A DNA stretch of 64,000 nucleotides from Halisarca cf. caerulea (lineage: Eukaryota; Porifera; Demospongiae; Chondrillida; Halisarcidae), in the NCBI GenBank assembly GCA_963170055.1, contig CAUJGJ010000010.1, forward strand, positions 62,001 to 126,000, in the 5' to 3' direction. The notes beneath the pieces are model-generated. The model made no database searches. It saw only the letters and a list, made by a program, of their open reading frames with translations, and was not told the DNA's origin. Positions 54,609 to 64,000 of the stretch are shown here, piece by piece (within the stretch, counting starts at the first letter, position 1; each line of letters starts with the position of its first letter). A program made the position numbers and the translations under genes.

Positions 54609-56896
54609 CGTATTAAAGTAGTGTTGGATATGCTGGTGCTAATACCAATATTTGGCACTAGCACCACGCACATTCCCAGTGGACACACATGAAGTTTCTA
54701 AAGTGCTGTGGTCGCATTTGTGTAGTGTTGGATATGCTGGTGCTAATACCAATATTTGGCACTAGCACCACGCACATTCCCAGTGGACACACATGAAGTT
54801 TCTGAAGTGTTGTGGGCGTATTTGTGTAGTGTTGGATATGCTGGTGCTAATACCAATATTTGGCACTAGCACCACGCACATTCCCAGAGGACACACATGA
54901 AGTTTCTTAACTACAGTGGGCGTATTTGTGTAGTGTTGGATATGTTGGTGCTAATACCAATATTTGGCACTAGCACCACGCACATTCCCAGTAGACACAC
55001 ATGACCTTTCTGAAGTGCTGTGGGCGTATTTGTGTAATGTTGGATATGCTGGTGCTAATACCAATATTTGGCACTAGCACCACGCACATTCCCAGTGGAC
55101 ACACATGAAGTTTCTGAAGTGCTGTGGGCGTATTTGTGTAGTGTTGGATATGCTGGTGCTAATACCAATATTTGGCACTAGCACCACGCACATTCCCAGT
55201 GGACACACATGAAGTTTCTGAAGTGCTGTGGGCGTATTTGTGTAGTGTTGGATATGCTGGTGCTAATACTAATATTTGGCACTAGCACCACGTACATTCC
55301 CAGTGGACACACATGAAGTTTCTTAACTACTGTGGGCGTATTTGTGTAATGTTGGATATGCTGGATCTAATACCATTATTTGGCACTAGCACCACGCACA
55401 TTCCCAGTGGACACACATAACCTTTCTGAAGTGCTGTGGTCGCATTTGTGTAGTGTTGGATATGCTGGTGCTAATACCAATATTTGGCACTAGCACCACG
55501 CACATTCCCAGTGGACACACATAACCTTTCTGAAGTGCTGTGAGCGCATTTGTGTAGTGTTGGATATGCTGGTGCTAATACCAATATTTGGCACTAGCAC
55601 CACGCACATTCCCAGAGGACACACATGAAGTTTCTTAACTACTGTGGGCGTATTTGTGTACTGTTGGATATGCTGGTGCTAATACCAATATTTGGCACTA
55701 GCACCGCGAACAATCCCAGTGGAGACACATGACCTTTCTGGAGTGCTGTGAGCGCATTTGTGTAGTGTTGGATATGCTGGTACTAATACCAATATTTGGA
55801 ACTAGCACCACACACATTCCCAGTGGACACACATGAAGTTTACGAAGTGCTGTGAGCGTATTAAAGTAGTGTTGGATATGCTGGTGCTAATACCAATATT
55901 TGGTAATAGGACCACGCACATTCCCAGTGGACACACGTGAAGTTTCTTAACTACTGTGGGCGTATTTGTTTAATGTTGGATATGCTGGTGCTAATACCAA
56001 TATTTGGCACTAGCACCGCACACATTCCCAGTGGACACACATGACCTTTCTGAAGTGCTGTGGGCGTATTTGTGTAGTGCTGGATATGCTGGTGCTAATA
56101 CCAATATTTGGAACTAGCACCGCACACATTCCCAGTGGACACACATGAAGTTTACGAAGTGCTGTGAGCGTATTAAAGTAGTGTTGGATATGCTGGTGCT
56201 AATACCAATATTTGGTAATAGGACCACGCACATTCCCAGTGGACACACGTGAAGTTTCTTAACTACTGTGGGCGTATTTGTGTAATGTTGGATATGCTGG
56301 TGCTAATACCAATATTGGGCACTAGCACCGCACACATTCCCAGCGGACACACATGACCTTTCTGAAGTGCTGTGGGCGTATTTGTGTAGTGTTGGATATG
56401 CTGGTGCTAATACCAATATTTGGCACTAGCACCACGCACATTACCAGAGGACACACATGAAGTTTCTTAACTAGTGTGGGCGTATTTGTGTAATGTTGGA
56501 TATGCTGGTGCTAATACCATTATTTGGCACTAGCACCGCGCACAATCCCAGTGGATACACATGTCCTTTCTTAAGTGCTGTGAGCGCATTTGTGTAGTGT
56601 TGGATATGCTGGTGCTAATACCAATATTTGGCACTAGCACCACACATATTCCCAATGGACACACATGAAGTTTCTGAAGTACTGTGAGCGTATTTGTGTA
56701 GTGTTGGATAAGCTGGTGCTAAGACTAATATTTGGCACTAGCACCATGCACATTCCCAGTGGACACACATGAAGTTACTGAAGTACTGCGGGCGTATTTG
56801 TGTAGTGCTGGATATGCTGGTGCTAATACCAATATTTGGAACTAGCACCACACACATTCCCAGTGGACACACATGAAGTTTACGAAGTGCTGTGAG
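54609..56896. repeat. Type C HOR unit C'2 (22 monomers)
   Basis: This exact 2,288-bp unit carries 'tattgggcac' near 56,313 and 'ttaactagtgtgggcg' near 56,467, both shared with C1 (17,062-19,350). A private change is 'cccagcggacac' near 56,340. It is the likely ortholog-like partner of C1, displaced by one HOR unit relative to the alignment of the flanking D blocks. Confidence 0.85.
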
Positions 56897-58768
56897 CGTA
56901 TTAAAGTAGTGTTGGATATGCTGGTGCTAATACCAATATTTGGCACTAGCACCACGCACATTCCCAGTGGACACACATGAAGTTTCTAAAGTGCTGTGGT
57001 CGCATTTGTGTAGTGTTGGATATGCTGGTGCTAATACCAATATTTGGCACTAGCACCACGCACATTCCCAGTGGACACACATGAAGTTTCTGAAGTGTTG
57101 TGGGCGTATTTGTGTAGTGTTGGATATGCTGGTGCTAATACCAATATTTGGCACTAGCACCACGCACATTCCCAGAGGACACACATGAAGTTTCTTAACT
57201 ACAGTGGGCGTATTTGTGTAGTGTTGGATATGTTGGTGCTAATACCAATATTTGGCACTAGCACCACGCACATTCCCAGTAGACACACATGACCTTTCTG
57301 AAGTGCTGTGGGCGTATTTGTGTAATGTTGGATATGCTGGTGCTAATACCAATATTTGGCACTAGCACCACGCACATTCCCAGTGGACACACATGAAGTT
57401 TCTGAAGTGCTGTGGGCGTATTTGTGTAGTGTTGGATATGCTGGTGCTAATACCAATATTTGGCACTAGCACCACGCACATTCCCAGTGGACACACATGA
57501 AGTTTCTGAAGTGCTGTGGGCGTATTTGTGTAGTGTTGGATATGCTGGTGCTAATACTAATATTTGGCACTAGCACCACGTACATTCAAAGTGGACACAC
57601 ATGAAGTTTCTTAACTACTGTGGGCGTATTTGTGTAATGTTGGATATGCTGGATCTAATACCATTATTTGGCACTAGCACCACGCACATTCCCAGTGGAC
57701 ACACATAACCTTTCTGAAGTGCTGTGGTCGCATTTGTGTAGTGTTGGATATGCTGGTGCTAATACCAATATTTGGCACTAGCACCACGCACATTCCCAGT
57801 GGACACACATAACCTTTCTGAAGTGCTGTGAGCGCATTTGTGTAGTGTTGGATATGCTGGTGCTAATACCAATATTTGGCACTAGCACCACGCACATTCC
57901 CAGAGGACACACATGAAGTTTCTTAACTACTGTGGGCGTATTTGTGTACTGTTGGATATGCTGGTGCTAATACCAATATTTGGCACTAGCACCGCGAACA
58001 ATCCCAGTGGAGACACATGACCTTTCTGGAGTGCTGTGAGCGCATTTGTGTAGTGTTGGATATGCTGGTACTAATACCAATATTTGGAACTAGCACCACA
58101 CACATTCCCAGTGGACACACATGAAGTTTACGAAGTGCTGTGAGCGTATTAAAGTAGTGTTGGATATGCTGGTGCTAATACCAATATTTGGTAATAGGAC
58201 CACGCACATTCCCAGTGGACACACGTGAAGTTTCTTAACTACTGTGGGCGTATTTGTTTAATGTTGGATATGCTGGTGCTAATACCAATATTTGGCACTA
58301 GCACCGCACACATTCCCAGTGGACACACATGACCTTTCTGAAGTGCTGTGGGCGTATTTGTGTAGTGCTGGATATGCTGGTGCTAATACCAATATTTGGA
58401 ACTAGCACCGCACACATTCCCAGTGGACACACATGAAGTTTACGAAGTGCTGTGAGCGTATTAAAGTAGTGTTGGATATGCTGGTGCTAATACCAATATT
58501 TGGTAATAGGACCACGCACATTCCCAGTGGACACACGTGAAGTTTCTTAACTACTGTGGGCGTATTTGTGTAATGTTGGATATGCTGGTGCTAATACCAA
58601 TATTGGGCACTAGCACCGCACACATTCCCAGTGGACACACATGACCTTTCTGAAGTGCTGTGGGCGTATTTGTGTAGTGTTGGATATGCTGGTGCTAATA
58701 CCAATATTTGGCACTAGCACCACACACATTCCCAGTGGACACACATGAAGTTTACGAAGTGCTGTGAG
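56897..58768. repeat. Type C HOR unit C'3 (18 monomers, four deleted)
   Basis: The unit is 1,872 bp. Its last monomer (58,665-58,768) is a hybrid: it starts as the monomer that normally carries 'cacgcacattaccagagg' and ends as the monomer with 'cacacacattccc' and 'tttacgaag'. In C1 those two monomers are 416 bp (four monomers) apart, exactly the missing length. A private change is 'tacattcaaagtgg' near 57,580. Confidence 0.83.
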
Positions 58769-61056
58769 CGTATTAAAGTAGTGTTGGATATGCTGGTGCT
58801 AATACCAATATTTGGCACTAGCACCACGCACATTCCCAGTGGACACACATGAAGTTTCTAAAGTGCTGTGGTCGCATTTGTGTAGTGTTGGATATGCTGG
58901 TGCTAATACCAATATTTGGCACTAGCACCACGCACATTCCCAGTGGACACACATGAAGTTTCTGAAGTGTTGTGGGCGTATTTGTGTAGTGTTGGATATG
59001 CTGGTGCTAATACCAATATTTGGCACTAGCACCACGCACATTCCCAGAGGACACACATGAAGTTTCTTAACTACAGTGGGCGTATTTGTGTAGTGTTGGA
59101 TATGTTGGTGCTAATACCAATATTTGGCACTAGCACCACGCACATTCCCAGTAGACACACATGACCTTTCTGAAGTGCTGTGGGCGTATTTGTGTAATGT
59201 TGGATATGCTGGTGCTAATACCAATATTTGGCACTAGCACCACGCACATTCCCAGTGGACACACATGAAGTTTCTGAAGTGCTGTGGGCGTATTTGTGTA
59301 GTGTTGGATATGCTGGTGCTAATACCAATATTTGGCACTAGCACCACGCACATTCCCAGTGGACACACATGAAGTTTCTGAAGTGCTGTGGGCGTATTTG
59401 TGTAGTGTTGGATATGCTGGTGCTAATACTAATATTTGGCACTAGCACCACGTACATTCCCAGTGGACACACATGAAGTTTCTTAACTACTGTGGGCGTA
59501 TTTGTGTAATGTTGGATATGCTGGATCTAATACCATTATTTGGCACTAGCACCACGCACATTCCCAGTGGACACACATAACCTTTCTGAAGTGCTGTGGT
59601 CGCATTTGTGTAGTGTTGGATATGCTGGTGCTAATACCAATATTTGGCACTAGCACCACGCACATTCCCAGTGGACACACATAACCTTTCTGAAGTGCTG
59701 TGAGCGCATTTGTGTAGTGTTGGATATGCTGGTGCTAATACCAATATTTGGCACTAGCACCACGCACATTCCCAGAGGACACACATGAAGTTTCTTAACT
59801 ACTGTGGGCGTATTTGTGTACTGTTGGATATGCTGGTGCTAATACCAATATTTGGCACTAGCACCGCGAACAATCCCAGTGGAGACACATGACCTTTCTG
59901 GAGTGCTGTGAGCGCATTTGTGTAGTGTTGGATATGCTGGTACTAATACCAATATTTGGAACTAGCACCACACACATTCCCAGTGGACACACATGAAGTT
60001 TACGAAGTGCTGTGAGCGTATTAAAGTAGTGTTGGATATGCTGGTGCTAATACCAATATTTGGTAATAGGACCACGCACATTCCCAGTGGACACACGTGA
60101 AGTTTCTTAACTACTGTGGGCGTATTTGTTTAATGTTGGATATGCTGGTGCTAATACCAATATTTGGCACTAGCACCGCACACATTCCCAGTGGACACAC
60201 ATGACCTTTCTGAAGTGCTGTGGGCGTATTTGTGTAGTGCTGGATATGCTGGTGCTAATACCAATATTTGGAACTAGCACCGCACACATTCCCAGTGGAC
60301 ACACATGAAGTTTACGAAGTGCTGTGAGCGTATTAAAGTAGTGTTGGATATGCTGGTGCTAATACCAATATTTGGTAATAGGACCACGCACATTCCCAGT
60401 GGACACACGTGAAGTTTCTTAACTACTGTGGGCGTATTTGTGTAATGTTGGATATGCTGGTGCTAATACCAATATTGGGCACTAGCACCGCACACATTCC
60501 CAGTGGACACACATGACCTTTCTGAAGTGCTGTGGGCGTATTTGTGTAGTGTTGGATATGCTGGTGCTAATACCAATATTTGGCACTAGCACCACGCACA
60601 TTACCAGAGGACACACATGAAGTTTCTTAACTACTGTGGGCGTATTTGTGTAATGTTGGATATGCTGGTGCTAATACCATTATTTGGCACTAGCACCGCG
60701 CACAATCCCAGTGGATACACATGTCCTTTCTTAAGTGCTGTGAGCGCATTTGTGTAGTGTTGGATATGCTGGTGCTAATACCAATATTTGGCACTAGCAC
60801 CACACATATTCCCAATGGACACACATGAAGTTTCTGAAGTACTGTGAGCGTATTTGTGTAGTGTTGGATAAGCTGGTGCTAAGACTAATATTTGGCACTA
60901 GCACCATGCACATTCCCAGTGGACACACATGAAGTTACTGAAGTACTGCGGGCGTATTTGTGTAGTGCTGGATATGCTGGTGCTAATACCAATATTTGGA
61001 ACTAGCACCACACACATTCCCAGTGGACACACATGAAGTTTACGAAGTGCTGTGAG
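58769..61056. repeat. Type C HOR unit C'4 (22 monomers)
   Basis: This is an exact 2,288-bp unit with the standard monomer order. It carries 'tattgggcac' near 60,475 and the ordinary 'ttaactactgtgggcg' tail, so it resembles C2 and C'3 more than C'1. I saw no structural change within it. Confidence 0.84.
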
Positions 61057-62139
61057 CGTATTAAAGTAGTGTTGGATATGCTGGTGCTAATACCAATATT
61101 TGGCACTAGCACCACGCACATTCCCAGTGGACACACATGAAGTTTCTAAAGTGCTGTGGTCGCATTTGTGTAGTGTTGGATATGCTGGTGCTAATACCAA
61201 TATTTGGCACTAGCACCACGCACATTCCCAGTGGACACACATGAAGTTTCTGAAGTGTTGTGGGCGTATTTGTGTAGTGTTGGATATGCTGGTGCTAATA
61301 CCAATATTTGGCACTAGCACCACGCACATTCCCAGAGGACACACATGAAGTTTCTTAACTACAGTGGGCGTATTTGTGTAGTGTTGGATATGTTGGTGCT
61401 AATACCAATATTTGGCACTAGCACCACGCACATTCCCAGTAGACACACATGACCTTTCTGAAGTGCTGTGGGCGTATTTGTGTAATGTTGGATATGCTGG
61501 TGCTAATACCAATATTTGGCACTAGCACCACGCACATTCCCAGTGGACACACATGAAGTTTCTGAAGTGCTGTGGGCGTATTTGTGTAGTGTTGGATATG
61601 CTGGTGCTAATACTAATATTTGGCACTAGCACCACGTACATTCCCAGTGGACACACATGAAGTTTCTTAACTACTGTGGGCGTATTTGTGTAATGTTGGA
61701 TATGCTGGATCTAATACCATTATTTGGCACTAGCACCACGCACATTCCCAGTGGACACACATAACCTTTCTGAAGTGCTGTGGTCGCATTTGTGTAGTGT
61801 TGGATATGCTGGTGCTAATACCAATATTTGGCACTAGCACCACGCACATTCCCAGTGGACACACATAACCTTTCTGAAGTGCTGTGAGCGCATTTGTGTA
61901 GTGTTGGATATGCTGGTGCTAATACCAATATTTTGCACTAGCACCACGCACATTCCCAGAGGACACACATGAAGTTTCTTAACTACTGTGGGCGTATTTG
62001 TGTACTGTTGGATATGCTGGTGGTGATACCAATATTTGGCACTAGCACCGCGCACAATCCCAGTGGAGACACATAACCTTTCTGGAGTGCTGTGAGCGCA
62101 TTTGTGTAGTGTTGGATATGCTGGTACTAATACCAATAT

Positions 62140-64000
62140 TTGGCACTAGCACCACGCACATTCCCAGTGGACACACATGAAGTTTCTGAAGTGCTGTGGG
62201 CGTATTTGTGTAGTGTTGGATATGCTGGTGCTAATACCAATATTTGGCACTAGCACCACGCACATTCCCAGTGGACAAACATGAAGTTTCTGAAGTGTTG
62301 TGGGCGTATTTGTGTTGTGTTGGATATGCTGGTGCTAATACCAATATTTGGCACTAGCACCACGCACATTCCCAGAGGACACACCTGAAGTTTCTTAACT
62401 ACAGTGGGCGTATTTGTGTAGTGTTGGATATGCTTGTGCTAATGCCATTATTTGGCACTAGCACCACGCATATTCCCAGTGGAAAAACATGACCTTTCTG
62501 AAGTTCTGTGAGCGCATTTGTGTAGTGTTGGATATGCTGGTGCTAATACCAATATTTGGCACTAGCACCACGCACATTCCCAGTGGACACACATGAAGTT
62601 TCTGAAGTACTGTGGGCGTATTTGTTTAATGTTGGATATGCTGGTGCTAATACCAATATTTGGCACTAGCACCACGCACATTCTCAGTGGACACACATGA
62701 AGTTTCTGAAGTGCTGTGGGCGTATTTGTGTAGTGTTGGATATGCTGGTGCTAATACCAATATTTGGCACTAGCACCACGCACATTCCCAGGGGACACAC
62801 ATGAAGTTTCTGAAGTGCTGTGGGCGTATTTGTGTAGTGTTGGATATGCTGGTGCTAATACCAATATTTGGCACTAGCACCACGCACATTCCCAGTGGAC
62901 ACACATGAAGTTTCTTAACTACTGTGGGCGTATTTGTGTACTGTTGGATATGCTGGTGCTAATACCATTATTTGGCACTAGCACCGCGCACAATCCCAGT
63001 GGAGACACATGACCTTTCTGGAGTGCTGTGAGCGCATTTGTGTAGTGTTGGATATGCTGGTACTAATACCAATATTTGGCACTAGCACCACGCACATTCC
63101 CAGTGGACACACATGAAGTTTCTGAAGTGCTGTGGTTGCATTTGTGTAGTGTTGGATATGCTGGTGCTAATACCAATATTTGGCACTAGCACCACGCACA
63201 TTCCCAGTGGACAAACATGAAGTTTCTGAAGTGTTGTGGGCGTATTTGTGTTGTGTTGGATATGCTGGTGCTAATACCAATATTTGGCACTAGCACCACG
63301 CACATTCCCAGAGGACACACATGAAGTTTCTTAACTACAGTGGGCGTATTTGTGTAGTGTTGGATATGCTTGTGCTAATGCCATTATTTGGCACTAGCAC
63401 CACGCATATTCCCAGTGGAAACACATGACCTTTCTGAAGTTCTGTGAGCGCATTTGTGTAGTGTTGGATATGCTGGTGCTAATACCAATATTTGGCACTA
63501 GCACCACGCACATTCCCAGTGGACACACATGAAGTTTCTGAAGTACTGTGGGCGTATTTGTTTAATGTTGGATATGCTGGTGCTAATACCAATATTTGGC
63601 ACTAGCACCACGCACATTCTCAGTGGACACACATGAAGTTTCTGAAGTGCTGTGGGCGTATTTGTGTAGTGTTGGATATGCTGGTGCTAATACCATTATT
63701 TGGCACTAGCACTGCGCACAATCCCAGAGGACACACATGAAGTTTCTTAACTACAGTGGGCGTATTTGTGTAGTGTTGGATATGCTTGTGCTAATGCCAT
63801 TATTTGGCACTAGCACCACGCATATTCCCAGTGGAAACACATGACCTTTCTGAAGTTCTGTGAGCGCATTTGTGTAGTGTTGGATATGCTGGTGCTAATA
63901 CCAATATTTGGCACTAGCACCACGCACATTCCCAGTGGACACACATGAAGTTTCTGAAGTACTGTGGGCGTATTTGTTTAATGTTGGATATGCTGGTGCT
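62140..64000. repeat. Type B higher-order repeat block, fourth copy (continues past the window)
   Basis: The sequence from the hybrid monomer at 62,097 onward parallels 28,505 onward: the 'tgtgttgtgttgg' monomer is at 62,305 and 63,241, the 'gtactgttgg' monomer at 61,993 and 62,929, each pair 936 bp apart as in the second B block. Near the end a 4-monomer segment is duplicated (63,345 and 63,761). The last base lies inside a monomer that started at 63,969. Confidence 0.8.
63345..64000. repeat. Four-monomer tandem duplication with hybrid joint
   Basis: The 'gcttgtgctaatgcc' monomer starts at 63,345 and again at 63,761, 416 bp apart. The joint monomer 63,657-63,760 starts as the type with 'gcactgcgcacaatccca' but continues as 'gaggacacacatgaag' with the 'ttaactacag' tail. 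At the homologous site in the second B block (near 30,120) the first half is followed by 'gtggacacacatgacc' instead. The crossover therefore lies close to 63,725. Confidence 0.8.

Larger units (their letters stand above)
51593..62139. repeat. Type C higher-order repeat block, second copy (22-mer, 2,288 bp)
   Basis: The 12 + 3 + 7 monomer cycle is again visible: 'cgtattaaag' monomers at 52,321, 53,569, 53,881, 54,609, 55,857, 56,169, 56,897, 58,145, 58,457, 58,769, 60,017, 60,329 and 61,057. Units are 52,321-54,608, 54,609-56,896 and 58,769-61,056 (2,288 bp each), one 18-mer at 56,897-58,768 and a final partial. A 7-monomer lead-in at 51,593-52,320 matches 16,334-17,061. The block ends in a hybrid monomer at 62,097 of the same kind as at 28,505. 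Confidence 0.88.
1..64000. repeat. Satellite DNA array, 104-bp monomer, about 615 head-to-tail copies
   Basis: The entire window is a direct tandem repeat with a 104-bp period. Phased at 'cgtatttgtg', monomer starts fall at 1, 105, 209 and so on to 63,969, and distances between diagnostic monomers are multiples of 104 give or take 1-3 bp throughout. All copies run in the same orientation. The consensus is about 46% G+C and has CpG at monomer positions 1-2 and 59-60. I found no stretch of more than a few bases that fails to align to the monomer, so there is no insertion, gene or unique spacer. Such arrays are typical of centromeric, pericentromeric or subtelomeric heterochromatin in eukaryotes; that placement is inference. 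I do not recognise the family. Confidence 0.98.

Noticed and set aside
1553..62136. Repeated 60-100-codon frames, such as those at 1,553-1,744, 3,740-3,931, 17,246-17,458, 22,104-22,406, 36,087-36,278 and 61,834-62,136.
   Set aside because: They are copies of one another at HOR spacing and read the same palindromic core in shifted phases. They are not protein families; similar entries in databases would most likely be spurious predictions from satellites.
1..64000. CRISPR array: regularly spaced repeats.
   Set aside because: There are no unique spacers between repeats. The whole 104-bp period is repeated and variants recur in a HOR pattern, as in satellite DNA.
1..64000. CENP-B box (pattern TTCG, four bases, A, two bases, CGGG).
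   Set aside because: Monomers with 'tttcggaag', the reverse complement of 'tttacgaag', and 'actgcgggcg' were checked. None combines both halves with correct spacing on either strand. A degenerate protein-binding site cannot be excluded by eye.
1..64000. Hammerhead ribozyme, as found in some animal satellites.
   Set aside because: The plus-strand 'ctgaagt' is one base off the CUGANGA core and lacks a properly placed GAAA partner. The minus strand has 'cagaaac' but no CUGANGA.
1..64000. Internal Pol III promoter (A box near 'tggcactagcacc').
   Set aside because: The match to the A-box consensus lacks the key A, and no B box follows at a suitable distance.
1..64000. Telomeric repeats or transposon ends that would show a subtelomeric or invaded array.
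   Set aside because: I saw no runs of TTAGGG-like repeats, poly-A tails, long terminal repeats or target-site duplications; all landmark distances stay at multiples of 104 bp.

Overview
The whole 64-kb window is one uninterrupted tandem array of a satellite DNA with a 104-bp monomer. I found no other kind of sequence: no gene, RNA gene, transposon, CRISPR array or unique flank. With the monomer phased at the recurring 'cgtatttgtg' (window base 1), starts follow at 105 and 209, and the last start I placed is at 63,969. That is about 615 monomers plus a 32-bp stub, with a net drift of only about +8 bp from small indels. The monomer consensus is about 46% G+C by hand count. Neither window end reaches the edge of the array, so the true array is longer.

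A megabase-style satellite with layered higher-order repeats points to a eukaryotic heterochromatic region, such as a centromere, pericentromere, subtelomere or B chromosome. I do not recognise the family and cannot name the organism.

The monomers form higher-order repeats (HORs) of four types, laid out as a mosaic. Type A fills 1-5,518 (units of 19, 21 and 13 monomers) and returns at 35,265-38,280 as a clean 12-mer of 1,248 bp. Type B fills 5,519-13,629, 28,545-34,930, 38,281-49,050 and 62,140-64,000; its units vary from 15 to 35 monomers. Type D is a short transition block at 13,630-16,333 and 49,051-51,592. Type C is a regular 22-mer of 2,288 bp at 16,334-28,544 and 51,593-62,139. The order D-C-B occurs twice, about 35.26 kb (339 monomers) apart, which implies a segmental duplication of roughly 15 kb inside the array.

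Each monomer has a conserved core and a variable tail (about positions 84-104). The core holds a 33-bp imperfect palindrome at monomer positions 26-58. Its two A.C mismatches on the + strand become G.U wobbles in RNA copied from the other strand, so only the minus-strand transcript would form a nearly continuous hairpin. Open reading frames of 60-119 codons recur on both strands but are by-products of the repeat. Because 104 is not divisible by 3, any frame visits all three phases of the monomer within 312 bp and meets a stop.

The most informative content is the record of rearrangement: hybrid monomers at deletion and duplication joints, a B-type patch inside a C unit, recurring 9-mer tandem duplications, and diagnostic variants that show which HOR units are closest relatives.
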